From NCBI GenBank assembly GCA_030448245.1, contig JAUJNH010000007.1, positions 1-64,000 of the forward strand: a DNA stretch of 64,000 nt, given 5' to 3'. Made by a program: the position numbers and the translations under genes. Under the pieces are notes generated by a model. The model was not told where the DNA came from. It was given only the letters and a program-made list of their open reading frames with translations, and did no database searches. Source of the DNA: Acidimicrobiales bacterium (GTDB lineage Bacteria; Actinomycetota; Acidimicrobiia; Acidimicrobiales; JAUJNH01). This document shows, one piece after another, positions 8,047 through 17,531 of the stretch (the first letter of the stretch is position 1; the number at the start of each line of letters is the position of its first letter).

Positions 8047-8910
8047 TCAGCGCAGGAGCCGGGAGAGCCGCCGGTCGGCCAGCACCTTGCCGCCGGTCTG
8101 GCAGGTCGGGCAGTACTGGAAGGCCTTGGTGGCGTAGCTGACCTCCCGGACGGTGTCGCCGCACACCGCGCAGGGCTGGCCGGCCCGGCCGTGGACCCGG
8201 AGGCCCCCCTTCTTCTCGGCCTTCAGCCCGGCTGCGGGCAGGCCGAGGCTGCGCGCCAGGGCCTCCTCGAGGACGGTCCGGAGCGTGGCGTGGAGCCGGG
8301 CCAGCTCGTCGTCGGACAGCTTCGACGCCGGCTTGAACGGCGACAGCTGGGCGGTGTGCAGCACCTCGTCGGAGTAGGCGTTGCCCACGCCGGCCAGCAC
8401 CGTCTGGTCGGCCAGGACCCCCTTGAGCGGCGAGGCGCCGGCAGCAGCCAGCCGGGCCCCGAGGTCGGCGACGTCGATCTCGAACGGGTCGGGGCCCAGC
8501 CGGGCGATTCCCTCCACGTCGTCGGGCGAGCGCACCACGTAGAGGGCCAGCCGCTTCTCGGTGCCGGCCTCGGTCACCTCGAAGCCGCCGCCCCCCTTGA
8601 AGCCCAGGCGGAGGGCGAGCGGGCTCTTCGGCGACGGCTTGGCCCGAGTGGTGGACAGCTCGTCGCGCCAGCGCAGCCAGCCGCCGCGAGCCAGGTGGAG
8701 GACGAGCCACAGGTCGTCGCGGAAGCGCAGGGTGAGGAACTTGCCCCGGCGGCCGGCCTCGGCCAGCACCTCGCCGCGCAGGGCCTCGAGCGGCGGGTCG
8801 AACGTCTTCAGGGCCGCGAACGACGCCAGCTCGGTACGCACGACCTCCTGTCCCCCCGCCTGCTCGCTCACGAAGCGGGCCAGCGACTCGACCTCGGGCA
8901 GCTCGGGCAT
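8047..8910 (-). CDS. Fpg/Nei family DNA glycosylase
   Basis: The 287-residue base-excision-repair glycosylase starts MPELPEVESLARFV, so Pro2 is the Schiff-base nucleophile and Glu3 the catalytic acid. The H2TH region contains LADQTVLAGVGNAYSDEVL with the conserved Asn. A C-terminal zinc finger has CAVC at the start and CPTC at the end. Choosing ATG 8910 rather than the in-frame ATG at 8940 is required to expose Pro2. In mycobacteria similar proteins are Nei- or Fpg-like; which lesion it removes cannot be told. Confidence 0.9.
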   Translation of the reverse strand: MPELPEVESLARFVSEQAGGQEVVRTELASFAALKTFDPPLEALRGEVLAEAGRRGKFLTLRFRDDLWLVLHLARGGWLRWRDELSTTRAKPSPKSPLALRLGFKGGGGFEVTEAGTEKRLALYVVRSPDDVEGIARLGPDPFEIDVADLGARLAAAGASPLKGVLADQTVLAGVGNAYSDEVLHTAQLSPFKPASKLSDDELARLHATLRTVLEEALARSLGLPAAGLKAEKKGGLRVHGRAGQPCAVCGDTVREVSYATKAFQYCPTCQTGGKVLADRRLSRLLR

Positions 8911-9027
8911 CAGGCCGGGCGGCCCCCGCACAGCGCCCAAGCCTGGTGGAGGCGGCTGATCGACCCGGACCGGCTCGTCTCCTCTGGTCGCTCCACGGGC
9001 GGCCTCATGCCTGCGATGCTACGGGCG

Positions 9028-9612
9028 ATGCTGGCCTGGATGGACCTCGAGATGACCGGGCTCGACCCGGGCCGCCACGTGATCGTCGAGATCGCCACGC
9101 TCATCACCGACGACGAGCTGGCCGTGGTCGCCGAGGGACCCGACCTGGTGGTCCACGCCACCGACGAGCAGCTGGCGCTCATGGACCCGGTCGTCCTGGC
9201 CATGCACACCCGCTCAGGGCTCCTCGAGGCCGTCAAGGCCTCGACCACCACCCTGGCCGAGGCCGGCGACAAGACCCTCGAGTTCCTGCGCGAGCACACG
9301 CCACCACGGCAGGTGCCGCTGTGCGGCAACTCGATCGGGACCGACCGGCGTTTCCTGGCCACCTTCCTGCCCGAGGTCGAGACCCACCTGCACTACCGGT
9401 CGGTCGACGTGTCCACCGTCAAGGAGCTGGCCCGGCGCTGGTACCCGGCAGCCGCCGCCGCGGCGCCCCGCAAGGCCGGAGGGCACCGGGCGCTGGACGA
9501 CATCCGGGAGAGCGTCGAGGAGCTCAGGTACTACCGCACGGCGGTCTTCGCCCCACCTCCGCCGGCCGTTCCGGCCGAGCCGTCGCCGCCCGAGGCGGCG
9601 GTCAGCCCCTGA
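9028..9612 (+). CDS. orn: Oligoribonuclease
   Basis: The 194-residue DEDDh 3'-5' exonuclease degrades 2-5 nt RNA products. The acidic residues are visible in MDLEMTGLDP, in GNSIGTDRRFL, in YRSVDVSTVKEL and in GHRALDDIRESVEEL, the last with the DEDDh His. ATG 9028 gives the usual MLAWMDLEMTG start; in-frame ATGs at 9007 and 9016 add only a few residues. The C-terminus has an Ala/Pro tail beyond the family core. The last 11 nt overlap the end of the convergent MalT-like gene. Confidence 0.93.
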   Translation: MLAWMDLEMTGLDPGRHVIVEIATLITDDELAVVAEGPDLVVHATDEQLALMDPVVLAMHTRSGLLEAVKASTTTLAEAGDKTLEFLREHTPPRQVPLCGNSIGTDRRFLATFLPEVETHLHYRSVDVSTVKELARRWYPAAAAAAPRKAGGHRALDDIRESVEELRYYRTAVFAPPPPAVPAEPSPPEAAVSP

Positions 9613-12172
9613 GGAAGACGCCGCCAAAGGCGGGCTGCCCCGACCCGGGTACCACCAGGTAGCTGGCCGAGGCCGGCGGCCCCGACCGCTTCGAGGAGGC
9701 GCGGCCCCTCGACGTCGTCGGGCAGCACCAGGACCTGGGTGCGGAAGCTGCCGTCGCCGCCAGCGGTCACGGTCCACTGGCCGATGCCCGGGCGCCACCG
9801 GAGGATGACGGCGGCCGAGGGCCGAAGCCGGCGCCCGTGACGGTCGTGGCCTGGCCCGCCTGGCCGAGCGCGGGCGAGAGGAGGAGGGAGGTCGGCGAGG
9901 GCGGGATCCCAGAGGCCGGCGGCGCCACCACCGGCGGCAGCGTGGTGGCGGGCGCCGCCGATGGCGCCGCTGTCGTGGGGGGCGCCGTGGTCCCGCTGGC
10001 CGCCGGCGCCGTGGTGGGCGCGGGGGGCTGGGGCGGCGGGAGGGACGGGAGCCACGGGCTCGGGCAGGCCAAACGCGGCAGCGGACCGTCGTGTCCGCTG
10101 AACCCAGATCTCGGCGTCGGCCGGTTCGGCCACGGCGGCGGCCAGCTTGGCCCGCACGGCCGCGCCGTGGGCGCCCAGGCGCCGGGCGTCGTCGGCGGCT
10201 TGCCGGGCCGTCTGGAGCGCCTCGGGTTGCCCCTCGACGGCCAGAGCATGAGCCAGCGCGGCTCGAGCGTGGACCTCCAGCAGGTCGGCGCCGAGGAAGC
10301 CCAGTCTGCTGACGGCCTCGTCCAGGACGACCACGGCCGACGCGCCGTCGCGCCGCGAGGCCAACCCGAGGTGCAGTGCGCACAGCGCCCCGCCCCAGTC
10401 GTCGGCCTCGACGTCGAACGGCCGCACGCTCTGCTCGGGCAGGGCGCCGGGGCTCAGCAGCGCCTGCACCGCCGCACCCAGGCGTTGGGCCCACGGGGCT
10501 CCCAGCGCCTCGGCCCGCTCCTCGACCACTGAGGGCTCGATTACCACGCTGGCGCCCCACAGGACGGCCAGGGCGGCGGTGGCGGTGGCCGCGAACTCGA
10601 CGACGAGGCTGGCCTCCGGGTCGGCGGCCGCCCGCAGCAGCAGCGCCTGCCCGTCGTCGGGGGACCCGGCCAGGACGGTGGCGACACCCTCCACGAACCG
10701 GCCCAGCGGCCCCGGCAGCGAACGGGCCTCACGGGCCACCGACGCCGCATCCCTGAGCGTGGCGGCCCGGAGGAGGCTGCTCCAGCCGGCCAGCTGGTCA
10801 GGGCGTGGGCTCACCCAGGGCCGCAGCAGGTTCCGCTCGCCCCGAGCCGACTCGACCCCCGCCCCTGCCCAAAGGCGCGCTCGGCCTCGGCGTAGCCCTC
10901 GGCCGCCCCACGAAGCCGGCCCTGGGCCACCGCCCGTCGAGCCGAGGCCAGGATCAGCCACGGATCATCCGCCACCAGGGCCGGGGGCAGCGCGTCGACC
11001 CAGGCTCCCGGGTCTCCGACCAGCACCTCGCTCTGCGCGCCCAGCAGCCGCCCCACGGCCTGCCAGTCCTCGGCCCGGCAGTAGGCCCGGATCGCAGCGA
11101 CGGGGTCACCAGCCTTCTCGTGCAGGCAGCCGGCATTCCGGTAGCGCGCCCGGGCCGCCACCTCCCCCACCTGCTCCACCAGCGCGGCCTCGAGGTGGCT
11201 GCGCAGCACCTCGTGGAACCGGTATCGGCCCTCCTGATCCAGCGGGACGCAGAACAGCTGACGCCGCTCGAGATCGACCAGCACGACGTCGCTCCCCTCG
11301 ATGCCGAGCAGCTCGTCGCACAGCTCGCCCGACAACGTCGAGAGGACGCAGCTGCCGACCAGGAAGGCCCGCAGGTCATCGGGCAGCTCGCCCAGCACGT
11401 TGTCGGCCAGGTACTCGCGCACCAGCCGGGTGCGGGCGCCCAGCCCCTGGATCAGGCGGTGGCGGTCGGTGACCGACTTGCCGGCTGGCCAGGTGGAACA
11501 GCTGCAAACGGGCCGCCCAGCCCTCGGTCCGGCGGGTCAACGTCGACAGGACCGACGGGCTCAACGTCTGGCCGTAGACCACCTTGAACAGCTGCTCGAC
11601 CTCCCACGCCCGGAAGCGCAGGTCGTCGGACCCCACCTCGAGCAGGTCGCCCTGCACCCGCAGCCGGGAGAGGGCGAACGACGGGATCCGCCGACTGGCC
11701 ATCACCAGGACGAACCCGGTGGGCAGGTACCCCAGCAGCTGCTCGAGGCTCGCCTCCGCGGGCGAGCCGTACAGCGTGTGCAGATCGTCGACCACGATCG
11801 CCGCCCGTGAGGCCGGGTGCTCGTCCAAAGCGGCCGCTGCGTCCTCGACGCTGCCCCACCCCCGTCCTCACGCCGTCGAGGGCCTCGGCAGGCCCGCTCC
11901 AGGCTGCCCAGCAGCACCCCCGGGGCGACATCCGACGCCTCGGCCCGGTACCACGCCACCGGGCACCCGGCACGGGCGGCGAAGTGGGAGAGCAGCGTCG
12001 TCTTCCCCGACCCGGCCGGGGCCACCACCATCGCCACCCGGTGGTCGAAGACCGTGCCCAGCAGGCCGTCCAGACGGGACCGTCCGAGGCCGCGGGCCGG
12101 GGGCACACGGACCTTGGCAGTGGATACCGGCGCTCGACCGGTGCCGACCTCTCTGTCCAGACCTCGTCCCAA
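9602..12172 (-). pseudogene. MalT-like STAND ATPase with C-terminal TIG-like domain, frameshifted
   Basis: Fragments in different frames reassemble one ~850-residue protein. They run in order: a Walker A segment MVVAPAGSGKTTLLSHF; a Walker B-like AAIVVDDLHTLYG; a winged-helix region (REYLADNVLGELPDDLRAFL, FHEVLRSHLEAALV); TPR-like helices; a Pro/Thr-rich linker; and an IPT/TIG-like domain ending SYLVVPGSGQPAFGGVFLRG. Frame changes fall near 11860, 11480, 10865, 10030, 9825 and 9670, several in G/C runs. MalT proteins are signal-responsive ATPase activators, but no LuxR or SARP DNA-binding domain is present. Either this is a decayed gene or the consensus has indel errors. The TIG-like tail on a cytoplasmic ATPase is odd. 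Confidence 0.6.
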
Positions 12173-12253
12173 CGGCCACCTCCGCCCGCGCGGGACGCGT
12201 ACCAGCCGGTGCCCGATCGGGCACGCACCTCGCCCGATGCCTCGCCGGGCGGG

Positions 12254-13336
12254 TCAGACCTTCAGGCGCCGGCCCTTCCAGGTGACCTCCCGGCCGAGGA
12301 GCACGGCCAGGGTCGACCGGGCGAAGACCACGAGGAAGAAGGCCAGCGGGACCGGGAAGAGCGCCCAGGACCAGGCCGGGAAGCGCCCGATGCGGCGGCC
12401 GAGCCAGGCCAGCTGAGCGGCGTAGGCCACCCACAGGGCAGCACCGAAGCCCGGTCTGGCCACCACCAGGAGGGGGGCGGTGGCCACCCCGGACAGCCAG
12501 GTGCCGACGGCCACCAGCGTTGGCAGCCGAACCCTGCGGGCGCCGTCGCCCAGCCCCTTGACCCAGCCCTCGACGATGCTGCGCACGCCCCCGCGGTACA
12601 TGCGGAACGTGGCGATCCCCCGGCCGGCGGCGACCAGGACGGGCAACCCGGCCCGGCGGTAGGTGCCGGCCAGCGCCACGTCCTCCATGGCGGCGGCCCG
12701 CACCGCCTCGTGCCCCCCGGTCCGGAGGTGGTCGGCGCGGCGGGCGGCCAGCACCGGGCCAAAGGCGCCGGTCGGAGGCACCCTGCCCCCCAGCGGCCCA
12801 AAGGCATCCACGGCCATCATGCTCACGAGGTTGGGGAACAGCGAGAGCCCCTCGACCGCCGACCCGGTGCGGTGCCAGGGCTGGACCGACACGAGGCCGC
12901 CGCGCCGCTGGACCTGGTCGGCGACCCAGGCGAGGGCGTCAGCCTCCAGCTGGACGTCGGCGTCGACGAAGCAGACGACGTCGGCGGAGGTCGCCTGGAA
13001 GCCGACGTGACAGGCCCACTGCTTGCCGTTCCAGCCTTCGGGTCGTGGCGGCGCAGCCAGGGCTCGGGCACCGCCGGCCTCGGCCACTGCTGCGGTGGCG
13101 TCGGTGGACCCGTCGTCGACCACCACCACCTCGGCGGCCCGCCGCCGCTGGCGGGCCAGCGAGGCGAGCAGGCCGGGCAGCACGTCGGCCTCGTCCCGGG
13201 CCGGCACCACGACGGCCAGGTCGAGCACGCCGCTCGCCTCGAGGTGGACCGGCCTCGGCGGGGCGTGGCGGAAGAGCCGGCACAGCAGCACGAAGCCCAG
13301 GCCGAGGCGGAGCGCCTCGAGGATGGCCCGCAGCAC
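12254..13336 (-). CDS. Family 2 glycosyltransferase, membrane-associated (CrtQ/HpnB-like)
   Basis: The 360-residue GT2 has an N-terminal hydrophobic helix, the GT-A nucleotide-binding core LAVVVPARDEADVLPGLL, VVVVDDGSTDATAAV, the DxD-type CFVDADVQLEA, and MEDVALAGTYRRAG near the acceptor site. At least two C-terminal membrane helices follow, around WLSGVATAPLLVV and WALFPVPLAFFLVVF. The GWNGKQWACHVG signature is seen in carotenoid- and hopanoid-linked GT2s, so a lipid acceptor is likely (inference). GTG 13336 lies 6 nt after TAGGTT (13348-13343), which overlaps the stop of the upstream LLM gene, so it has its own promoter. Confidence 0.8.
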   Translation of the reverse strand: MLRAILEALRLGLGFVLLCRLFRHAPPRPVHLEASGVLDLAVVVPARDEADVLPGLLASLARQRRRAAEVVVVDDGSTDATAAVAEAGGARALAAPPRPEGWNGKQWACHVGFQATSADVVCFVDADVQLEADALAWVADQVQRRGGLVSVQPWHRTGSAVEGLSLFPNLVSMMAVDAFGPLGGRVPPTGAFGPVLAARRADHLRTGGHEAVRAAAMEDVALAGTYRRAGLPVLVAAGRGIATFRMYRGGVRSIVEGWVKGLGDGARRVRLPTLVAVGTWLSGVATAPLLVVARPGFGAALWVAYAAQLAWLGRRIGRFPAWSWALFPVPLAFFLVVFARSTLAVLLGREVTWKGRRLKV

Positions 13337-13345
13337 GAGCCGAAC

Positions 13346-14389
13346 CTAGAGCCCGTCGACGATCGCCCTGAGCCGCCCGACCAGCTCGACCTTGTCGGCC
13401 CCCACCGGGATCACGTTGAGGGTCGTCACCCCGGCCTCGGCGAAGGCGGCGATCCGGTCGCGGACGTAACCCTCCGGGCCCACCAGGTTCGAACCCTCGA
13501 GCAGGGGCGCGGGCACGGCTCGAGCCGCCCCCTCCTTGTCCCCGGCAAGGTACAGCTGCTGCACGGCCGCCGCCTCGGCCTCGAACCCGTAGCGGCAGGC
13601 CAGGGCGTTGTAGAAGTTCCTGCCCTTGGCGCCCATGCCCCCCACGTAGAGGGCGACCATGGGGCGGGCGAGGTCGAGAATCCCCGTCGCCGCCGCAGGA
13701 TCGTCGACGAACCCGACCATCCCGCCCGCCACCGTCTCCATGGGGCCGAGATCGGGCGCCCGCTTGGCCGCGCCGGCGGCGAGCGCCCCGCCCCACACCT
13801 CGGCGGCCCGCTCGGGGACGTACAGCATCGGCAGCCAGCCGTCGGCCACCTCGGCCGTCAGCTCGACGTTCCTGTCACCCAGGCTGGCCAGGTAGACGGG
13901 GATGCGCGGGCGCACCGGGTGGTTGATGAGCTTGAGGGCCTTGCCCAGGCCCGTGCCCTGGTAGGGGGGCAGCGGCAGCTGGTAGATGCCGTCGTTGACC
14001 AGCACCTCGCGCCGCCAGACCCGCCGGCAGATGTCGACGATCTCGCGCGTCCGGGCCAGAGGCCGGTCGTACGGCACGCCGTGGAAGCCTTCGATGACCT
14101 GCGGACCGGAGGCGCCGAGACCGAGGATGAAGCGGCCGTCACTCACGAAGTCGAGGCCGGCCGCGGTCATGGCGAGCAACGCCGGCGTCCGGCTGTACAG
14201 GGGGAGGATGGCGCTCCCGATGTGCACCCGCTCGGTGACGCCGGCGAGGTAGCCGAGCTGGCTCACGGCGTCGAAGCTGTACGCCTCGGGGACCCACACG
14301 ACGTCGAGGCCCGCCTGCTCGAGCTGGACCACCTCGGCCGCCGCCGTCTTGAAGCCGCCGGCGTAGCTGAGCATCATCCCGAGCTTCAC
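13346..14389 (-). CDS. LLM-class F420-dependent oxidoreductase
   Basis: The 347-residue TIM-barrel protein of the luciferase-like monooxygenase class shows the F420-type pattern: KLGMMLSYAGGFKTAAAEVV, LEQAGLDVVWVPEAYSFDAV, IGSAILPLYSRTPALLAMTA and GRFILGLGASGPQVIEGFHG. Members transfer hydride between F420 and diverse substrates. GTG 14389 follows GGAGG; upstream in-frame residues are Arg-rich and unlike the family. The GT2 gene follows almost directly and has its own promoter. Confidence 0.85.
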   Translation of the reverse strand: MKLGMMLSYAGGFKTAAAEVVQLEQAGLDVVWVPEAYSFDAVSQLGYLAGVTERVHIGSAILPLYSRTPALLAMTAAGLDFVSDGRFILGLGASGPQVIEGFHGVPYDRPLARTREIVDICRRVWRREVLVNDGIYQLPLPPYQGTGLGKALKLINHPVRPRIPVYLASLGDRNVELTAEVADGWLPMLYVPERAAEVWGGALAAGAAKRAPDLGPMETVAGGMVGFVDDPAAATGILDLARPMVALYVGGMGAKGRNFYNALACRYGFEAEAAAVQQLYLAGDKEGAARAVPAPLLEGSNLVGPEGYVRDRIAAFAEAGVTTLNVIPVGADKVELVGRLRAIVDGL

Positions 14390-14511
14390 GACACGCCTCC
14401 GCTGGCCTCGACCGTCCTCGGGCCGACTCTTGCCGGCCCGGCGCCGGCTCGGCAAGGCCTCCGCTCGGGCAGATGGCTCAGGTGCCTCGCGTCCACGTCA
14501 GAGGGTTCGGC

Positions 14512-14709
14512 ATGAGCTCCACCGAGGCTCAACGGTTGGCCAGGGCCGAAGCGACAGCGCGCTGGTTCCGCACGATGCAGTCGGCTGCCGGCAGCGACAT
14601 GTGCGACGAGGCCTTTTCGGTCATCGTGCGGCAGTGGATGGCCGCCGAGCGGGCCGTGGTTCTGCAACGCGAAACCGGCCACGCCCCGCCGTCGTCGCAG
14701 CGCTCCTGA
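14512..14709 (+). CDS. Small hypothetical protein
   Basis: I do not recognise this 65-residue protein (MSSTEAQRLARAEATARWFR at its start). It is soluble, helical and mildly acidic, with two Trp and one Cys. It is open between the divergent LLM gene and the convergent acyltransferase. ATG 14512 follows CAGAGGG; ATG 14473 in frame would add 13 residues. Its codon use resembles neighbouring genes, which supports it weakly. Confidence 0.45.
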   Translation: MSSTEAQRLARAEATARWFRTMQSAAGSDMCDEAFSVIVRQWMAAERAVVLQRETGHAPPSSQRS

Positions 14710-14727
14710 CCGGGCGACCTCGCCGGG

Positions 14728-15846
14728 TCACGAGCGCTCGAGGCGGCGGAAGGCGGCGACAAAGGCGGCCAGCACCAGCCCCGGGAGGACGATCCACACC
14801 GGCCTGGTCGACCACCATCCCGCGTCGGCGGTGGCGCCCAAGGGCCCGACCAGGCGCTCCCACGCCAGGGCGGCCACCGCCCACGCCGTCATGTGCCAGG
14901 TGAACACGGTCATGGCGACGCCGTTCACCCCGACGACGGCCAGCCACACCCGCCGACGGTCGGTGAGGCGCTCGAGGGCCGGCCGGGCCCACAGCACCAG
15001 GCCCAGCTGGAAGGCGCCGAGCAGGGCGATGCACACCGTGGTGGGGAACATGTTGGACGGGCGGTCGGGCAGGGCGACCATCGACCGCTCGTAGCCCCCC
15101 ACCGTGGTGAGGATCGCGAGGAGGGCTGCCGCCCCGCCGGCCAGGGCGGCGGGCCGGCCGATCTGGCCGTCACGCCACAGGTAGCCGAGCTGGTGGCAGG
15201 CCACGAAGACGAGGAGCATGCCGGGGATGGCCAGCCACCCGGCTCCGGCGGCGCGCAGCTGGTCGACGGCGAACGGGGCCGCCACCAGGACGGCGGCCGC
15301 CCGCCACCCGAAGCGGCGGTGGAGGCGGACCGTGAGCGGCACCAGCGCGGTGGCGGCGGCGTAGACGGCGAGGAACCACAGGGGCACGAACACGACCACG
15401 CCCCACGTGAGGACGCTGCGGGCACCGGGGAAGAGCAGCACCCTGCCGGCTTCGACGCCCGTCCACGCCGCGACCATCGCCGCGGGCGGGAGGAAGAGCC
15501 GCCGGGCCCGGCCCCGGAGGAAGGCCAGGGCGCCGTCACCACGCCGCTCGACCGAGGTCCAGGCGGCGAGGTCGGCATAGCCCCCGATCACGAAGAAGAG
15601 CGGCATCACCTGCAGCAGCCAGGTCAGGGCCCACGAGCCGGGCACGCCAGCCAGCGGGTTCGGCATCGAAAAGGCGCCGGCCTCGTCCCGGTGGGTGATC
15701 GAGAAGACCCAGTGCCAGAGCACCACCACGGCGATGGCGCCGGCCCGCAGCAGGTCGACGGTGCGGTCCCGGGTGGCAGGGGTGATCGCAGCCATCTCCG
15801 AGATCGAGGACCGGGGCGAGGGTGCGGGAGGCGCAGCGGTGGGCAC
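14728..15846 (-). CDS. Acyltransferase 3 (OafA-like) family membrane protein
   Basis: The protein starts its first membrane segment after RDRTVDLLRAGAIAVVVLWH, which carries the R-x(n)-D-x-L-R-A pattern and the catalytic-type His (WHWVF) of integral-membrane acyltransferase 3 proteins. About ten hydrophobic helices follow. A later VFTWHMTAWAVAAL segment supplies another conserved His. Such enzymes acylate sugars or lipids at the membrane; the acceptor is unknown. GTG 15846 lies 6 nt after a CAGACT -10-like box; ATG 15795 is the alternative. Confidence 0.75.
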   Translation of the reverse strand: MPTAAPPAPSPRSSISEMAAITPATRDRTVDLLRAGAIAVVVLWHWVFSITHRDEAGAFSMPNPLAGVPGSWALTWLLQVMPLFFVIGGYADLAAWTSVERRGDGALAFLRGRARRLFLPPAAMVAAWTGVEAGRVLLFPGARSVLTWGVVVFVPLWFLAVYAAATALVPLTVRLHRRFGWRAAAVLVAAPFAVDQLRAAGAGWLAIPGMLLVFVACHQLGYLWRDGQIGRPAALAGGAAALLAILTTVGGYERSMVALPDRPSNMFPTTVCIALLGAFQLGLVLWARPALERLTDRRRVWLAVVGVNGVAMTVFTWHMTAWAVAALAWERLVGPLGATADAGWWSTRPVWIVLPGLVLAAFVAAFRRLERS

Positions 15847-15940
15847 GTGGCCAGTCTGCTCCTCAGCCAGGACCGGGGGCACCGGGCCAACCCCCCAGCC
15901 GAGCCTGGGGAATCCCGGCCTCCCTAGGATGGGTCGCCAG

Positions 15941-17404
15941 ATGCACGGGTCCAAGCCGGGGTACGCCAAGGTGCTCTCGTTGGACGGCATCACCTGGAAG
16001 GGCCCGCAGCTGCAGGTGGCGTGGCGGGTGGACCAGCTGTCGTTCTCGACCGCGCTCTGGTACGACACGGTCGACGGTCGACCTCGACGTGTTGGCCGCC
16101 ACCTACCGGCGCGCTGCCGTCGACACCCTCGCCTTCCACATCGCGCTGTTCGAGGTGAGCAAGGGCGTCAGCTTCGGCCCGGGCGAGCTCCACGTCGACG
16201 ACCGGTGGCTCCCGTTCCTGACTCCGGAGCTGCTGGCGCTGTGGCAGACCGTCGTCAGGCGGGTCTGGGCGCACTGGCGCTACGAGCACGGGCTGGATGC
16301 GTACGAGGGACCCGTGCCGCCGCCAGTCGACCAGAAGCCGGGGGCCGAGCTCGGCTTGCCGCTCCCCGCCGGGCCGGCTGACCACCTCTGGCTCTGCGGA
16401 GGCGGGAAGGACAGCCTCCTGGCCAGCCACCTCCTCGACACGCTCGGCGAGAGGTACGACGCGCCGGTCTACGCCCACTCGACCTATGGGCGATCACGGC
16501 CGCAGATCGAGCTGATCGACCGGATCGTCCACACGAGCAAGAGCGCGGCCGAGCACCGGATCTACATGTACGACACCGCCACCGATCTCCCCTCGGCGAC
16601 CTGTCCCCCTACGGCAGCGTCCGCTCGGTGCTGACGGCAGAGACCCCGGCCTCGTTGTTCGCCACCCTCCCGATCGCGCTGGCCCACGGCCACAAGAACC
16701 TGCTGGTGGCACGAACGGTCGGCGTACGCCGGCAACCTGACCTGGAGCAGAACGGGCGAGGACGTGAACCACCAGTGGGGGAAGTCGTTGGAGGCGGAGG
16801 AGCTCCTCGGCGGCTACATCCGGCGGCACCTCATCCCCGAGCTGCGCTACTTCTCCGTGCTGCAGCCGGTGCACGATGCCCTGATCTTCGCCTCCCTCCG
16901 CGAGCTCGTCGACGACATCCAGGCCGCGCACTCGTGCAACGTGAGCAAGCCGTGGTGCCTGCGGTGCCCGAAGTGCGCCTACGTGTGGATCTCGTACAAG
17001 GCCTGGCTCCCGTGGGACGCGGTGGACCGGGCCTTTGGCCCCGCCAACCTCCTCGACCTGGAAGAGAACCAACGACCGTTCCGCCAGATGCTGGGGCTCG
17101 AGGATCACACGCCCTTCGGTGCATCGGCGAGGTCGGCGAGACGAGGCTGGCCTTCGTCCTCGCCCGGGCCAGGGGCCTCGACGGCGCGGCCATGGCCCTG
17201 CTCGACGAGGTTCGCGATCTCGACGTGGATGCCGCCCTGGACCGCTACCTCACGGTGCAGCGCGACCACCATCGCATCCCCGATCCTCTCGGAGGGAAGA
17301 TCGTGGGCTTCTTCGAGGGCCGCGCGAGCGGCGCTCGCGCCTACGCGCAGGCCCTTCTCGGCCGTCGCCCGCCTGACGTGCGCCACCACGTTCGCTGGCA
17401 CTGA
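15941..17404 (+). pseudogene. PP-loop ATPase-like protein with Cys-containing C-terminal domain, frameshifted
   Basis: Fragments in several frames join into one ~487-residue protein. The first starts MHGSKPGYAKVLSLDGITW behind TAGGAT (15925-15930). The second has LWLCGGGKDSLLASHLLDTL, a PP-loop (SGGxDS-like) nucleotide-binding motif. The third contains HSCNVSKPWCLRCPKCAYVW, whose Cys spacing suggests metal binding. The last runs to the TGA at 17402-17404. Frame changes lie near 16075, 16600, 16708 and 17119. PP-loop enzymes adenylate substrates. The layout recalls MurL-type glutamate epimerases, but I cannot confirm that. Conserved motifs survive in every fragment, so sequencing error is as likely as decay. 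Confidence 0.5.
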
Positions 17405-17456
17405 GGACGGTGTCGCCCAGCGGCGTAGGCCAGACCCTGCGGGTAGCCTGCCGCGC

Positions 17457-17531
17457 ATGAGGAGCCGGATGTCGGACCGCCTCGCGGCCCGTCGGCGCAC
17501 CCGGCTGGGCACCCGGGGCAGCCCGGCCTGA
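17457..17531 (+). CDS. 24-residue leader ORF upstream of egtA
   Basis: A TAGCCT -10 box (17444-17449) is followed after 7 nt by an ATG (17457). This opens a 24-codon ORF with 8 arginines that ends at TGA 17529-17531, overlapping the egtA ATG (17531) as TGATG. The layout matches the leaderless starts of other genes here, so ribosomes would translate this peptide first and reinitiate on egtA. No family is recognisable. Function as a leader peptide is inference; it could also be an accidental ORF. Confidence 0.45.
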   Translation: MRSRMSDRLAARRRTRLGTRGSPA

